Positions 31,449-41,785 of a stretch of DNA of 64,000 nt are shown here, one piece after another. Under the pieces are notes generated by a model, which ran no database searches, had not been told where the DNA came from, and was given only the letters and a program-made list of their open reading frames with translations. The position numbers and the translations under genes are program-made. The stretch covers positions 124,001 to 188,000 of the forward strand of contig NW_024468254.1 in assembly GCF_002104995.1 (NCBI RefSeq), in the 5' to 3' direction. The stretch is from Linderina pennispora. Lineage: Eukaryota; Kickxellomycota; Kickxellomycetes; Kickxellales; Kickxellaceae. The first letter of the stretch is position 1. Each line of letters opens with the position of its first letter.

Positions 31449-31776
31449 TTAGCCAAAGTAATGCTCGAGTATTTTACTACTACGGCAATATTTGGGGAAT
31501 GTGTGTGCGGTGCTATATGGTTGTGTGGAGAATTCCCGGCACAGCGTTGTGGTTGCGGTAGCTCCACAGCAACAGCAACAGCAGCATCAGCAAAATTGCA
31601 GCTGAGGGTCTAGGCAGCCCTTCTTTTGGGTAAGCGAGTTCACTGTCTGGAAGCAGCAGCGTTCGGGAGGCATATATAGCCCTACCTGGCACTTTGCATT
31701 GGAGGACCCCAGTCTTGTTGGCATATTTATGTTTCACCCTTCCGTTCCAATTTCGCACACTCTAAGACATCTGAGA
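31449..31776. promoter_or_regulatory. Promoter region of the small secreted protein
   Basis: No gene here. TATATAG at 31673-31679 lies about 100 bp upstream of the ATG at 31777, a plausible TATA box. Confidence 0.45.
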
Positions 31777-32082
31777 ATGAACGCCCTCAACTTTATGCTG
31801 ATCGCCGTGCTGTGCCTGGCTAGCTATGCACAGGCCGCAGCGCTGCCGACCTCCGTGGGAGTAGCGACACCTAGCCCAAGGCCAGTCGCCGGCGAGTCCG
31901 CGACAGCTACAGTAGTGGTCAATATTGAGACGAACCTGTCGGCTGATCTACCTCGTATCCTGTCGGAGGCCAGGGAGCTGGAGAAGATGGTCGAGATGAA
32001 CGGCGAGCCGACAGCTGCATCGGCCAAGGCGGCTTCTGCGCGGGGGCCCGGGGAGATCGAGGAGTTCATGAGCGAGATCTAA
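31777..32082 (+). CDS. Small secreted protein, 101 residues
   Basis: Unrecognised family. A clear signal peptide (MNALNFMLIAVLCLASYAQA, cleavage likely after AQA) precedes a short Ser/Thr/Pro linker and a probable helix (ADLPRILSEARELEKMVEMN), ending in an acidic tail (GEIEEFMSEI). There are no cysteines in the mature part. I chose the ATG at 31777 rather than the upstream 31699 because only the former puts the hydrophobic stretch at the N-terminus and fits the TATA box at 31673. Confidence 0.65.
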   Translation: MNALNFMLIAVLCLASYAQAAALPTSVGVATPSPRPVAGESATATVVVNIETNLSADLPRILSEARELEKMVEMNGEPTAASAKAASARGPGEIEEFMSEI

Positions 32083-32506
32083 AGAGTGCATGCTGTTATT
32101 CCCAATATACACACATTTGGCTTCCAGATGGTTCGCAAACATTGCGTGACACGTAATTCCCTGGGCTTGGCGGCTGTGCGCAGCCACAGGAGCTTTGGGC
32201 GCACAGCGGGTCTGAGGGGTGGGTGGAAAATCAGACGCTTGCTTTTAGCTCACTCGCCGATACCACTCGCCGAGTCTGACTGGCAGCACATGACTTGTCG
32301 TCTTTGCCAAGAGCCAGATGGCTATTTAAACCCGCAGCATCCGGCATGGTATCCACCGCTCCTCCTCCAGCTTTTTCTCTTTCCCACCCGCATTTTTAAT
32401 TCTTCATATTTGTTTCGCTCTTTTCTGAAGCAGAACCCTTTTTTCTCTCTAACCCAAACAACGCCTTTATTATTTATTGATTTCTAGGCCTACGTCAGTA
32501 CTCACC
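32083..32506. other. Intergenic / 5' leader of the NBR1 gene
   Basis: No gene. The last 120 bp are pyrimidine-rich. GATTTCTAG just before 32488 could be the acceptor of a 5'-UTR intron. CACC precedes the ATG at 32507, a good initiation context. Confidence 0.4.
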
Positions 32507-35500
32507 ATGTCGTTTGGACCTAGCCAGCTCACCACCGCTGCTGAGCAACTCGACGCCAAGATAGCTGAGCTCGAGGCAGTAATCAGCAGCGCGACCAATG
32601 ATGCCCAGGCCCGCGTGTCTCGCGACCTGAAGAAGGCCTGGGAGAGCGTCTACAACGCCCTCGGGTACTCGCCCAATCCGCGCGGTCCTGGTGTGCATGC
32701 ACACATGACCACGGCTCACAGTAGCAACCGGCCCTCGGCAACAGCTACCTTGGTAGCTTCGGCTATGGGGGCTGGCCCACACAGCTACGCCTCTCCACCC
32801 AACGTCCCTCTGGAGCCCGAAGAGGCGCAGGCCCACTCTCCAGCACATGCCGGGCCAACTGGGCTGAACAAGATCGGCACGCGTAACGAATGCAGCAAGT
32901 GCAAGAAGGCGGCCGCCGACGTCCTCTGGGTCTGCATCAGCTGCGCCGACCATCGCCTGTGCAACACGTGCAAGGACAGCACGGAGGTCAAGGGCACCCA
33001 CCGCATGGTGGCATGGGCCATTGACAAGAGCACCATCGCCAAGGGCCACTACATTGTGTGCGACGACTGCAGCAAGCCAGTCGTCGGGCTGAGATGGAAC
33101 TGCACCGAGTGCCCGTCGTTTGATGTCTGCAATGACTGCGCCAAGGGCACCACGCACGAGCATAAGCTCAAGGCTCTGTACTATGCTGAGACCGCAACGT
33201 TCCCGTACGGCTCGGTTGGCTACTCGTGCAACCTGTGCGGCAGCACTGCGGCGCCGCCTATCTACTGCTGCCTCCACTGCAAGGATTTCCATGTGTGCAG
33301 CAAGTGTGTTGCCTCGGACAAGATATCTGAGCACGACCACGACTACGCAGCGCTGTGTATTCCGGCCAATGCCCTGGCTCCGACAAGCGCGCCCGAGCCA
33401 TCCAGGAAGGTGGCTGTGGAGGACACGCCGGCTGATGACAAGCAGACTGTGGCCTCGACCAGCGAGACCTCACGTGCCAATGACGGCATCGCGTCTGTCG
33501 TGTGTGACGGATGCGAGAGTTCAATCACTGGGATTCGTCACAAGTGCACCCGCTGCAAGAACTACGATCTGTGCGACGGCTGCTACCGGAATGTGACAAA
33601 GGTACACCCAGGTCATGGCTTTATCCATTTCGGTCCGCCAGCACATCCGCCGCACCACCACAAGCCGCACCACCACAAGCGTCATGGCCACTATGGGCCG
33701 CGCCCCTTCCAACACAGCCCCCATGGCTTCCATGATCACACTCATTTCCATGCCGCTGCTGAACATTGGCGCATGAGGGACTCGTCCCGCAAGGCTTGTC
33801 AGGAGCAGCAGGAAGCGTGTCGGAAGCATGCCAAGCACACCCCACATGTGCCGCCGTTCCCAGGCAGACCCAGCCATCATCGTCACGACTTCCGTTGCCC
33901 ACCCGGGCAGTCGCCTGGCTCTCTTGGCCTGCCGCCCCTGCCACCACCACCACCGCCGTGCCAGTTCAACCCTCCTGCGCATCCGCCGCCGCCGCCGCCA
34001 CCGCACCCGATGCCTAAGTGGAACCAGCTGTTTGCTCCCATTAGAGATAACTGGGGCTTCGGCTGGGGCGGCCCTACACGCTGCCCACCCCCGCGGGTTA
34101 CCCCAGTGAACTGCACGATGCCACCGCTTCCGCCTATGGCCGCAGACGGTACCTACGTCACCGACAATGCTGAGGAGGCGCGTCGTCATGGCCTGGCCAT
34201 CTCGAGCGAGGAGAAGCAGCAGCAGACCAACATCACTCCCTCGGTCGAGCGTGGCATGTCAACAGACTCTGCCAGCGTCCAGGTGGTGCACCCCGGTGTG
34301 CTCTGCGACTCGTGCGGCGACCTGGTGACTGGCGTGCGCTACAAGTGCGGCAACTGCAGTGACTTTGACCTGTGTGAGAAGTGCGAGGCCAAGACCAGCC
34401 ACGACGAGTCGCACATTTTTGTCAAGATCCGCAACCCCTCCGTGGTACCCAGCCGTGTTCCGATGCTGTCCCAGGTGTATAGGCCGCTGAAGCTTCACGT
34501 TGACTCCCCCAGCAGGGCTGCTTTGGAGCGTGCGCCCTCTATGCCAACTACCGCCAAGGAGGCTACCGCCAGGTGGAACGCTGCATCTGCTGCTGCTGCT
34601 GCTGCCACTGCTGTCGCTGCCGTTAGTCTCAAGGGCACGTCAGCTGGTCAGACTGTCACCACGGTGGCCACTAGCGACCTCCCTGAAGACAAGGAGGGCA
34701 AGAAGGAGGGTGTTTCGTCCAAAGAGCCTGAGGCTGCTGCTACTGCAGTGGCACCGAGGATCAGCGAGACCACAAAGTACGCCGCCCACTTTGTCGAGGA
34801 TGTGACGATTCCCGACGGCACCACTGTTGGCGCTGGCGAGCCGTTCGTCAAGATCTGGAGCGTGGCCAACATGAGCGAGCACGAGTGGCCGCAGGGCACC
34901 ATGCTGGTCCACATGGACGGCGAGCCCATGATCCCTGGCGGCAAGAAGGCTGTCGCGGTCATTGTTGGCAAGTGCTACGAGCAGGTTGGCGTTGCTGTCG
35001 ACCTCGTGGCACCCGAGATGCCTGGCAAGTACATCAGCAAGTGGCGCCTGATGACGCCCACTGGCAATTACTTTGGATCTGGTCTGTGGTGCTCAATCGT
35101 GGTGCCTGAGGTTGCCAGTGCTTCTCCTGCCGCCGACTTGATCCCGCAGCTCGCGATCTGCCCTCCCAAGATCGAGTACGAGGGAGAAGGTGCCGAGGTT
35201 TCCAATGCCTCTCCTGCTGCCGACTCGTTCCCGAGGCTTGCAATCTGCCCTCCCAAGATCGACTACAAGGGCAAGGATGTCGAGGTTGCTTCTACGACCA
35301 CGTCTGAGTCTGTAGCTGCATCTGAGACTGCGTCCAAGTCTGCTTCTGAGACTGCATCCAAGACTGCTTCTGAGGTCGTGTCCGAAACCACCTCTGGTAT
35401 CGTCTCTGTGGCTGCAGATGCTGATGATGATGAGGATGCTGTTGTGATTGACGTGGCCGCAGAGCCGGAGACCAAGGATGAGCGCACTGTTCCTGAGGCA

Positions 35501-36091
35501 CCCAAGATCGCATCGGCTGCCCCCTCCGAGCAGCTGTCCACCAGCGAGAGCATCGCCAGCCTGACCAACACGTTCGTCCAGATCAGTGCCGACCTGATGA
35601 AGGAGATCCAGCGTCTGGATTCGTCAATCAAGGAGATTCAGGCCAAGCAGAACGCCAGCGACAAGCAGCCGTTCGACATCACCTCTGCACCCAGCATGTC
35701 GGAGACGCCGATCAAAGGCTACCCCGCCGCCAGCCCCTCTCGTCCGTTCACGAACGTCGACCTGCTGACGTCGCCACCGTTCACTTTTGCGCCGTCCCAC
35801 CCGTCGCTGCAGCCATCGGCGCCGCCAATGGCCGACTCTCCGGGCCACGCAAGCGCCCCCGATGCGATGTCCGAGCACTCGAGCGTCCGCGAGTTTTTGG
35901 CGTCGACGGACCGTCTGAACCGCCTGGTAAGCTCGACCCGCCAGTCTGATCCAACGACACCGTTCTACGTGCCCTCGGGACCGCCGTCCGGCGGCAGTCC
36001 ATTCCACCCATCGGCTAGTGACAACGGCCACGACGAGTTTGAGTTTGTCAACGACTTTACGCCAAACTTTGCCAAGCACCACCACCACTGA
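32507..36091 (+). CDS. NBR1: NBR1-like autophagy receptor with five ZZ zinc fingers and an FW domain
   Basis: 1,194 residues. NBR1 proteins deliver cargo to autophagosomes or, in fission yeast, to the vacuole through the ESCRT/NVT route. ZZ-type fingers lie at about 126-170 (CSKC..CISC..CNTC), 182-225 (CDDCSKPVVGLRWNC), 238-285 (CNLCGSTAAPPIYCC), 331-375 (CDGCESSITGIRHKC) and 598-643 (CDSCGDLVTGVRYKC). The NBR1-specific FW (Ig-like) domain follows at about 757-869 (WSVANMSEHEWPQGTMLVHM ... GNYFGSGLWCSI). A His/Pro-rich linker separates ZZ4 from ZZ5. There is no PB1 domain. FEFV at 1178-1181, after acidic DE, is a candidate Atg8-interacting motif. The start at 32507 was chosen over an in-frame ATG 30 nt upstream because of its Kozak-like context. 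Confidence 0.9.
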   Translation: MSFGPSQLTTAAEQLDAKIAELEAVISSATNDAQARVSRDLKKAWESVYNALGYSPNPRGPGVHAHMTTAHSSNRPSATATLVASAMGAGPHSYASPPNVPLEPEEAQAHSPAHAGPTGLNKIGTRNECSKCKKAAADVLWVCISCADHRLCNTCKDSTEVKGTHRMVAWAIDKSTIAKGHYIVCDDCSKPVVGLRWNCTECPSFDVCNDCAKGTTHEHKLKALYYAETATFPYGSVGYSCNLCGSTAAPPIYCCLHCKDFHVCSKCVASDKISEHDHDYAALCIPANALAPTSAPEPSRKVAVEDTPADDKQTVASTSETSRANDGIASVVCDGCESSITGIRHKCTRCKNYDLCDGCYRNVTKVHPGHGFIHFGPPAHPPHHHKPHHHKRHGHYGPRPFQHSPHGFHDHTHFHAAAEHWRMRDSSRKACQEQQEACRKHAKHTPHVPPFPGRPSHHRHDFRCPPGQSPGSLGLPPLPPPPPPCQFNPPAHPPPPPPPHPMPKWNQLFAPIRDNWGFGWGGPTRCPPPRVTPVNCTMPPLPPMAADGTYVTDNAEEARRHGLAISSEEKQQQTNITPSVERGMSTDSASVQVVHPGVLCDSCGDLVTGVRYKCGNCSDFDLCEKCEAKTSHDESHIFVKIRNPSVVPSRVPMLSQVYRPLKLHVDSPSRAALERAPSMPTTAKEATARWNAASAAAAAATAVAAVSLKGTSAGQTVTTVATSDLPEDKEGKKEGVSSKEPEAAATAVAPRISETTKYAAHFVEDVTIPDGTTVGAGEPFVKIWSVANMSEHEWPQGTMLVHMDGEPMIPGGKKAVAVIVGKCYEQVGVAVDLVAPEMPGKYISKWRLMTPTGNYFGSGLWCSIVVPEVASASPAADLIPQLAICPPKIEYEGEGAEVSNASPAADSFPRLAICPPKIDYKGKDVEVASTTTSESVAASETASKSASETASKTASEVVSETTSGIVSVAADADDDEDAVVIDVAAEPETKDERTVPEAPKIASAAPSEQLSTSESIASLTNTFVQISADLMKEIQRLDSSIKEIQAKQNASDKQPFDITSAPSMSETPIKGYPAASPSRPFTNVDLLTSPPFTFAPSHPSLQPSAPPMADSPGHASAPDAMSEHSSVREFLASTDRLNRLVSSTRQSDPTTPFYVPSGPPSGGSPFHPSASDNGHDEFEFVNDFTPNFAKHHHH

Positions 36092-36297
36092 GTGCTCTTC
36101 CTTTTTTGAATCTTGAAATCAAGCCTGCTGGCCAATAAATATCCTCATGATCAGAGGACGGGATTCACGATTACATGATTTGGGCCGACTTTTTTTTTTT
36201 TTCTTAGGTTTTTTATGAGACGAGCATTTTGCTGGTACTCTCTTTTCGCTTCTCGCTCAATTCACACAGACCTTTATTCACACATACACACACAGCA

Positions 36298-36870
36298 ATG
36301 CGTCTTGAGAAGTGCTATTTCTGCTCGTCGACGGTGTACCCGGGCCACGGAACGATGTTTGTCCGCAATGACGGCAAGGTAAGGCCACCACCACCACCAC
36401 CACCACAGCACCGAGTGGGTTCCACATATGCAAAAAGCCGGTCTCTGCTAAAGCAGCGCATATCACGTTTGTAATAGTCCTTCCGGTTCTGTCGCTCAAA
36501 GTGTCACAAGAACTTCAAGATGAAGCGGAACCCTCGCAAGGTGCGCTGGACGAAGGCGTTCCGCAAGGCGGCGGGCAAGGAGATGGCGATTGACTCGACG
36601 TTCGAGTTTGAGAAGCGGCGGAACGTTCCGGTGCGCTACGACCGCGACCTGATGGCGACGACGATCAAGGCCATGAAGCGGGTGCAGGAGATCCGGGCAC
36701 GTCGCGAGCGCGCGTTCTTCAAGCAGCGCATGGCGGGCAACAAGGAGCGCGAGAGAGCCGAGAACATCCGCGAGATCCAAAAGAACATCCACCTTGTGTC
36801 GACACCCGCCCTCAAGACCAAGGAGGTGCAGAAGGCCGCCGAGTCGTCCAAGCAGATGGACCTGGACTAG
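36298..36870 (+). CDS. RLP24: RLP24, 60S ribosome biogenesis factor, two exons
   Basis: Nuclear pre-60S factor that holds the site later taken by ribosomal protein eL24 and recruits the AAA-ATPase Drg1. Exons 36298-36378 and 36478-36870 (GTAAGG..ATAG, phase 0) give 157 residues. The zinc-binding start [20 protein letters not shown] continues across the junction with [36 protein letters not shown] and [20 protein letters not shown] are nearly invariant in RLP24 and separate it from eL24. The C-terminal basic coiled coil is complete. Confidence 0.95.
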
Positions 36871-36963
36871 ATCAGACCATGCCTATCCAATATATGTGTA
36901 TCCTCAACAACAGAACGTGGCCTCTGCAATGTGGTGTATATTCAGACAAATGCTATTTTGCGC

Positions 36964-37511
36964 TTATTCAATAGACTGTGTAGCCAGCGGGATCTTGGTG
37001 TCGTACCGCTTAATGATGTTTTCGGCGTACGGATGCTCGGCGTCAGGGAACACCAGTAGGCGCTCCAGCCGCACCTTGCGCAGGCGGTTCTTTGGCAGCA
37101 TGCCCGACACCGCCTTCTCGATGATCTTGGATGGGTTCTTCTCCTGCAGCTTATCGAACGGAATCTCCTTCAGGCCGCCCATGTACTGCGTGTGGTGCCG
37201 GTACAGCTTCTGCTCGCGCTTGCGACCCGTCACCTCAATGTGCTTTGCGTTGATCACCACGACGTAGTCGCCGCAGTCCGATGCCGGATCGTAGATGGGC
37301 TTGTGCTTGCCCATCAGCGTCTGCGCGATCTGAGAGCCCAGGCGGCCCAGAACCATGCCCTTAGCGTCGACCAGGTGCCAGACGCGGGCGTACGCAAGAG
37401 CGGTCTATATCAGAGGAGGGGAGGGAGGTTAGCGGGGGTGAATTCAGCTGCGAAATTGCGTGCTCTGCATGTTCTGCCAGCGGAACCTACGTTTCCAATA
37501 GCCGTGGACAT
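36964..37511 (-). CDS. MRPL23: Mitochondrial ribosomal protein uL13m, two exons
   Basis: Large-subunit ribosomal protein uL13 of mitochondria. A 21-nt exon 1 (37511-37491, encoding MSTAIGN) and exon 2 (37404-36964) give 153 residues, phase 0. Motifs: LAYARVWHLVDAKGMVLGRL, LMGKHKPIYDPASDCGDYVV, VINAKHIEVTGRK and EKAVSGMLPKNRLRK. The short first exon lies outside any long ORF. I accept it because donor GTAGGT, acceptor ATATAG and the similarity to the yeast start (MSQKIGH) agree. Confidence 0.92.
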
Positions 37512-37884
37512 TGCGGGTCTGTGTGTATGTGCGGGTCTGAATTGAAGGAGCTGAAAAGATTTCTACAGGGAGAAAAAAAAAGCGGAGCAGCCTGTAGATT
37601 ACAGCAAGAATCCTGGCTCTGCCTAATCTCATGCACGATCTTTGATCCGCGCCAAATTTCGCCTCAAGAATTTTTGCCTCTGGAAATTTCGGTGTTCACC
37701 GCCACACGCTTTCCTTTGCGCTTTGCAGCAGGGCACGTCAGCAGTTGGGCTTGTATAAATTGTTTCATTTTGCCGCTGCCACCCGCCTGACGCTCTGCCA
37801 TTCTTTTTCCCTCCCTCCACATCATTTTACTGTTACTTTCTTTCTACATCCCTCTCTTTTTCTTAAACCCGGTCTATACACCAA
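37512..37884. other. Divergent intergenic region (uL13m / PSMD5)
   Basis: About 0.37 kb, no gene. The PSMD5 side has a long pyrimidine-rich leader (about 37798-37866) and TTGTATAAATTG at about 37749-37760 as a possible TATA element. Confidence 0.45.
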
Positions 37885-39933
37885 ATGAGCGAGCTAAAGC
37901 CATACGAAGAGACAATCAAGCGGATATGTTCCTTGCTGCAGAGCGAGCCGACGCCCGATGTTATCCAGGGGCTGCGCGATTCGTTTGACCTTTTGAACCG
38001 GCAGCTAAAGGCAGGCCCGTTCCTCGAGGTGTTTGAGGCGACGCTGAGCAACATCCCGTTCTCTGCGCTATTCTCGCTGCTCGCAGCGCCAGACAATAGG
38101 CTGATCGTGATCGTGTCGGAGCTCACGGGCCAGCTGCTCAGGCCAGTGACATGGTCGATGGTTCACCAGACGTTCGAGGTAAGTTTTTTCTTTCTAGGAC
38201 GATCCAGTTGTTGTTGTTTGTGATTTTCTGGTGTAACGCGAAATTGTCTTGTTTACATATTTTCAAGGCCCACGGCTCTAACCTGTGTTTGTTTTGGTAG
38301 GAGTACATTATCCAGGGACTCGACCACCCGCACCCCGACGTCAAGTGCTTGGTGCTGAATCAGTTCCTCAAGTGCGACCTGTCCACCGATCCAGTAAGTA
38401 CCTGCGCTGAATGCTGAGCTGCGCCGCAGACCCTTCTGTTCGTTTTCCATTTAATCAGCAAGGCGGCAAATAAGGGCCATGCATATGACAATACGCTGGG
38501 CTTGTCTGGCAAATATTTGCCGTTTTGGCAACCAGGAAGGAGCTAATGCAGACGACGGGGTGGCCTATGGGCTCCCCTTCTCTTCCTCCTTAATATCGCG
38601 ACCAATGACTGGGTGGCGGCTCTTCCCTTGCTTCCTTGTAAAAATGCAACATGTCCTTATTCGCATGCCGGTAATAATTGCTTCAATATCCGCATTGGGT
38701 AGTCCAGAAGAACGAAGCAGAAAATAAAAAAACGCCGCAATTCTCAACTCACATTCCAATGGCTTACTACCCATATAGTTTTCGCCGTCATATGGCCCGC
38801 ATATCTGGAAGTGTCTGGCAGGAAAGCAGGACAGCGAGTCGATCAAGCTGACCAAGCGAGTACTGGCGCATTTGTGCCGGTGTCCCCAGGGAATGGACTA
38901 TCTATTCACAGATGAGAGCATGAAGGGGGTCAGGAAGCTGCTTGCAGGCAAGGAGGAGGAGCGGTTTCGCACATACGACGTGATCGTAGCGGCAGTGGGC
39001 GGCAGCGACAGCGCGTTCGAGTTCTTTAAGCAGGAAGGCATCGTCGATATGTTTATGAACGAGGGTAGATCAAAGGACATCCTCGTTATCATGAACTTTT
39101 ACGAACAGCTGCCGGATATCTGTGCCACCACAGCGCCGTTCGAGTACATGGACGAGCAGGGGGTATTCCAGAAGGCGCTGGAGAACCTAAGCGATACAAC
39201 AGATGAGGGTGTAACAGGGTCGTTGCTGCGCACAGCGAGCTTGAAGTTGTTTGCACGCATGGTTGATGCCAAGGGCTTGGATCCGCAGCAGTTCCTGGAG
39301 AAGTACCCAGTTGCGACAGTGATCAGGGAGATCATCGAGGAGCACTCGCATAGTCGGTACGACTCGACAGTGACCGCCATCAACTGCCTGGGCGCAATCG
39401 GCAACAACCCAGCGGCACTCGAGTACCTAGCCAAGGAGGACAAGGCCCTGGCAGCGCTGGCATCTCTCTACAACTCGTCGACTGGCGATCTGCGCATCGA
39501 GTGCCTGAAGACGATTGCGTGCATTTTCGGCCACTCGCAGGCGCCCACCGAGACAGCATCGCAGGCGTGCTTTGACCTGTACATGCGCCTGTGCGACGGC
39601 AAATTCCTGTCAAGTCTGGTCAAGGAGATCATGAAGGGGTTCGAGGAGTCGTGCATTGCGGCGTTTGCTGTGATCCAAAAGATGGCTTCCCATGCGTGGG
39701 GCGTGCGGGAGATCGCCAGCGTGCAGAACATTTTGGGCTTCCTGCTGACCCGCGACCCGTCACGCGGCAAGACTGTGCAGCAGTGGCAGTACTCGGCCAT
39801 TGAGTCGCTGGCAGCGGCGACGGAGGCCAAGGCGTCGTTTGATGAGGAGACCTACAAGCGTCTGCAAAAGTACGTCAACAACGGGCCGTTCTATGTGGAG
39901 TCAGTGCCCAGGGTCGCCATGGCCACGTCGTAA
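37885..39933 (+). CDS. PSMD5: PSMD5/Hsm3-type 26S proteasome assembly chaperone, three exons
   Basis: Chaperone for assembly of the proteasome 19S base, binding the Rpt1-Rpt2 module; an armadillo/HEAT-repeat protein in the cytosol. Exons 37885-38178, 38301-38393 and 38830-39933, all phase 0, give 496 residues, close to the animal length of about 504. Helical repeats run throughout, such as VKCLVLNQFLKCDLS, DILVIMNFYEQLPDICATTA and TVTAINCLGAIGNN. The C-terminus NNGPFYVESVPRVAMATS matches the PSMD5 ending. Intron 2 (436 nt) is unusually long for this window. I chose the acceptor at 38829 because it keeps phase 0; the CAG eight bases earlier does not. Confidence 0.9.
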
Positions 39934-40109
39934 TTCCTGTGCGGGCTTGGCTTTGGTGCATCAGATTTGTTTAGCAGATCAGATCATAAATACAAAAAAT
40001 ATTCACTTTTTTTGCTCATCCACCGCTTGATGCCCACAGGTGTTGCTTTTGGCTCAGCAAAAAAAACCACCTCACCCCCTTTTCCAAATTTCTTACAAGA
40101 CTGCAGACA

Positions 40110-41414
40110 ATGCCCAAGGTCACTGGCAAGAAGAAGACCCGCCACGATCCGCTGCTGGCGGAGCTGCATGCAGACAAACAGCTCACGTCCAAGGGCCGCA
40201 CCAAATACGCAGAGCGCGAGCAGCGGCGCTTGCAAAAGGAGAACACGTCCGGGTATGTGGACCCGAAGACATCTCAGCGCATTCTAAAGATTGCTCGCGA
40301 GCAGCAGGAGGAGCTCGATGAGGGATCAGATGCCAGCGACTACGAGGATTTCCCCGAGGACGACGCGCGTGATCTCGAGTCCGACGACGACGAGGTCCTG
40401 GAGGAGGAGGATGAGGAGGTGTACGAGTATGAGGAGGAGGAGCTTGAGGGCGAGGATGCGGCGATCTTTGAGAGGTTCATGCCGGAAGCACCGCGCGAGC
40501 GGCAGAACCTGGCAGACATGATCATGGCGAAGATCAAGCAGCACGAGGAGGCCAAGACGGCGGGCACAGCTGCCATGGATGAGTCTGAGGCGCAGCGGCC
40601 GACGCCGCGGGGGCTGGACCCGAAGATTGTGCAGGTGTACAGCAAGATCGGCGAGCTTCTGAGCCGGTACCGGTCGGGCGCCGTGCCCAAGGCATTCAAG
40701 ATCATCTCGTCGATCCGCAACTGGGAGGAGGTGCTGTATCTGACGCAGCCGGAGAACTGGACGCCGCAGGCGACTTTCCAGGCGACGCGGCTGTTTGTGT
40801 CGAACATGAAGCCGAAGCAGGCACAAAAGTTCCTGAACTTTGTTATTCTCGACCGCGTGCGCGACGACATTGCCGAGAACCGCAAGCTCAACTACCACCT
40901 GTACATGGCGCTGAAGAAGGCGCTGTATAAGCCGGCGGCGTTCTTCAAGGGCATTTTGTTCCCGCTGTGCGAGTCCGGGTCATGCACGCTGCGCGAGGCC
41001 GTGATTATCGGCTCTGTCCTGGTCAAGGTGTCGGTGCCGGTTCTGCACTCGGCTGCCGCGCTGCTGCACCTGGCGGAGATGGACTACACGGGCCCTGCGT
41101 CGGTGTTTATTCGCATTCTGCTCGACAAAAAGTATGCTCTGCCGTACAAGGTCGTTGACTCGCTGGTCTTCCACTTCCTGCGGTTCAAGCAGGATAAGCG
41201 TGAGCTGCCGGTGCTCTGGCACCAGTCGTTCTTGGTGTTTGTGCAGCGGTACAAGGCGGATCTGACGCCCGAGCAGAAGGAGGCGCTGCTGAGCGTGCTC
41301 AAGACGCAGTACCATGAGGGCATTTCCGAGGAGATCCGCAGGGAGCTGCTCAACTCGGTGTGCCGTGGTGAGCTGCTGGTGGCACCTGAGGGCATGGATG
41401 TTGAGATGCAATAG
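40110..41414 (+). CDS. ENP1: Bystin / ENP1, 40S ribosome biogenesis factor
   Basis: Pre-40S assembly factor acting in nucleolus and cytoplasm. 434 residues, one exon, family length. Lys/Arg-rich start (MPKVTGKKKTRHDPLLAEL), acidic stretch at about 70-125, then the bystin domain: YRSGAVPKAFKIISSIRNWE, PENWTPQATFQATRLFVSNM, RDDIAENRKLNYHLYMALKK, FFKGILFPLCESGSCTLREA and YTGPASVFIRILLDKKYALP. The gene is G/C-rich at third positions. Confidence 0.96.
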   Translation: MPKVTGKKKTRHDPLLAELHADKQLTSKGRTKYAEREQRRLQKENTSGYVDPKTSQRILKIAREQQEELDEGSDASDYEDFPEDDARDLESDDDEVLEEEDEEVYEYEEEELEGEDAAIFERFMPEAPRERQNLADMIMAKIKQHEEAKTAGTAAMDESEAQRPTPRGLDPKIVQVYSKIGELLSRYRSGAVPKAFKIISSIRNWEEVLYLTQPENWTPQATFQATRLFVSNMKPKQAQKFLNFVILDRVRDDIAENRKLNYHLYMALKKALYKPAAFFKGILFPLCESGSCTLREAVIIGSVLVKVSVPVLHSAAALLHLAEMDYTGPASVFIRILLDKKYALPYKVVDSLVFHFLRFKQDKRELPVLWHQSFLVFVQRYKADLTPEQKEALLSVLKTQYHEGISEEIRRELLNSVCRGELLVAPEGMDVEMQ

Positions 41415-41785
41415 AGCATTTGTTTCTCGGGTTTCTGTTTTCTAAATACTAGTTCAAGATACATCGCATGTATGTGGCGCTGTCATGTGCAAACACCTAG
41501 AGGATAGTGGCAGCTGATGGGATGCACAATGGCCTGGCAATTTGGAAGCCAGAGCCAGCAGCAGTGGTGATGCTATCACCGCCATTCCAAACAGGGAACA
41601 GGAAATTTGCCTAGTATTGTTAGTGAGTCAGTCAACAATACATCGGCGTTTTGCTGACTCTGTAGCGCCAGCCCAGGTCTCTTTTATTCCTTGCTCTGTG
41701 CTGACGACAGACAGCGCTTTTTCTTCTTTACTCGATTTCGTTTTCCCCGCTCTCTTTACAAAGTCTATTTCACACCGTGCAAGAA
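41415..41785. other. Intergenic between ENP1 and TRP2
   Basis: About 0.37 kb; I see no gene. A pyrimidine-rich leader (41680-41770) precedes the TRP2 start. Confidence 0.45.

Noticed and set aside
32495-33340. 281-codon minus-strand ORF
   Set aside because: Antisense of the NBR1 ZZ region; no plausible start context or motif.
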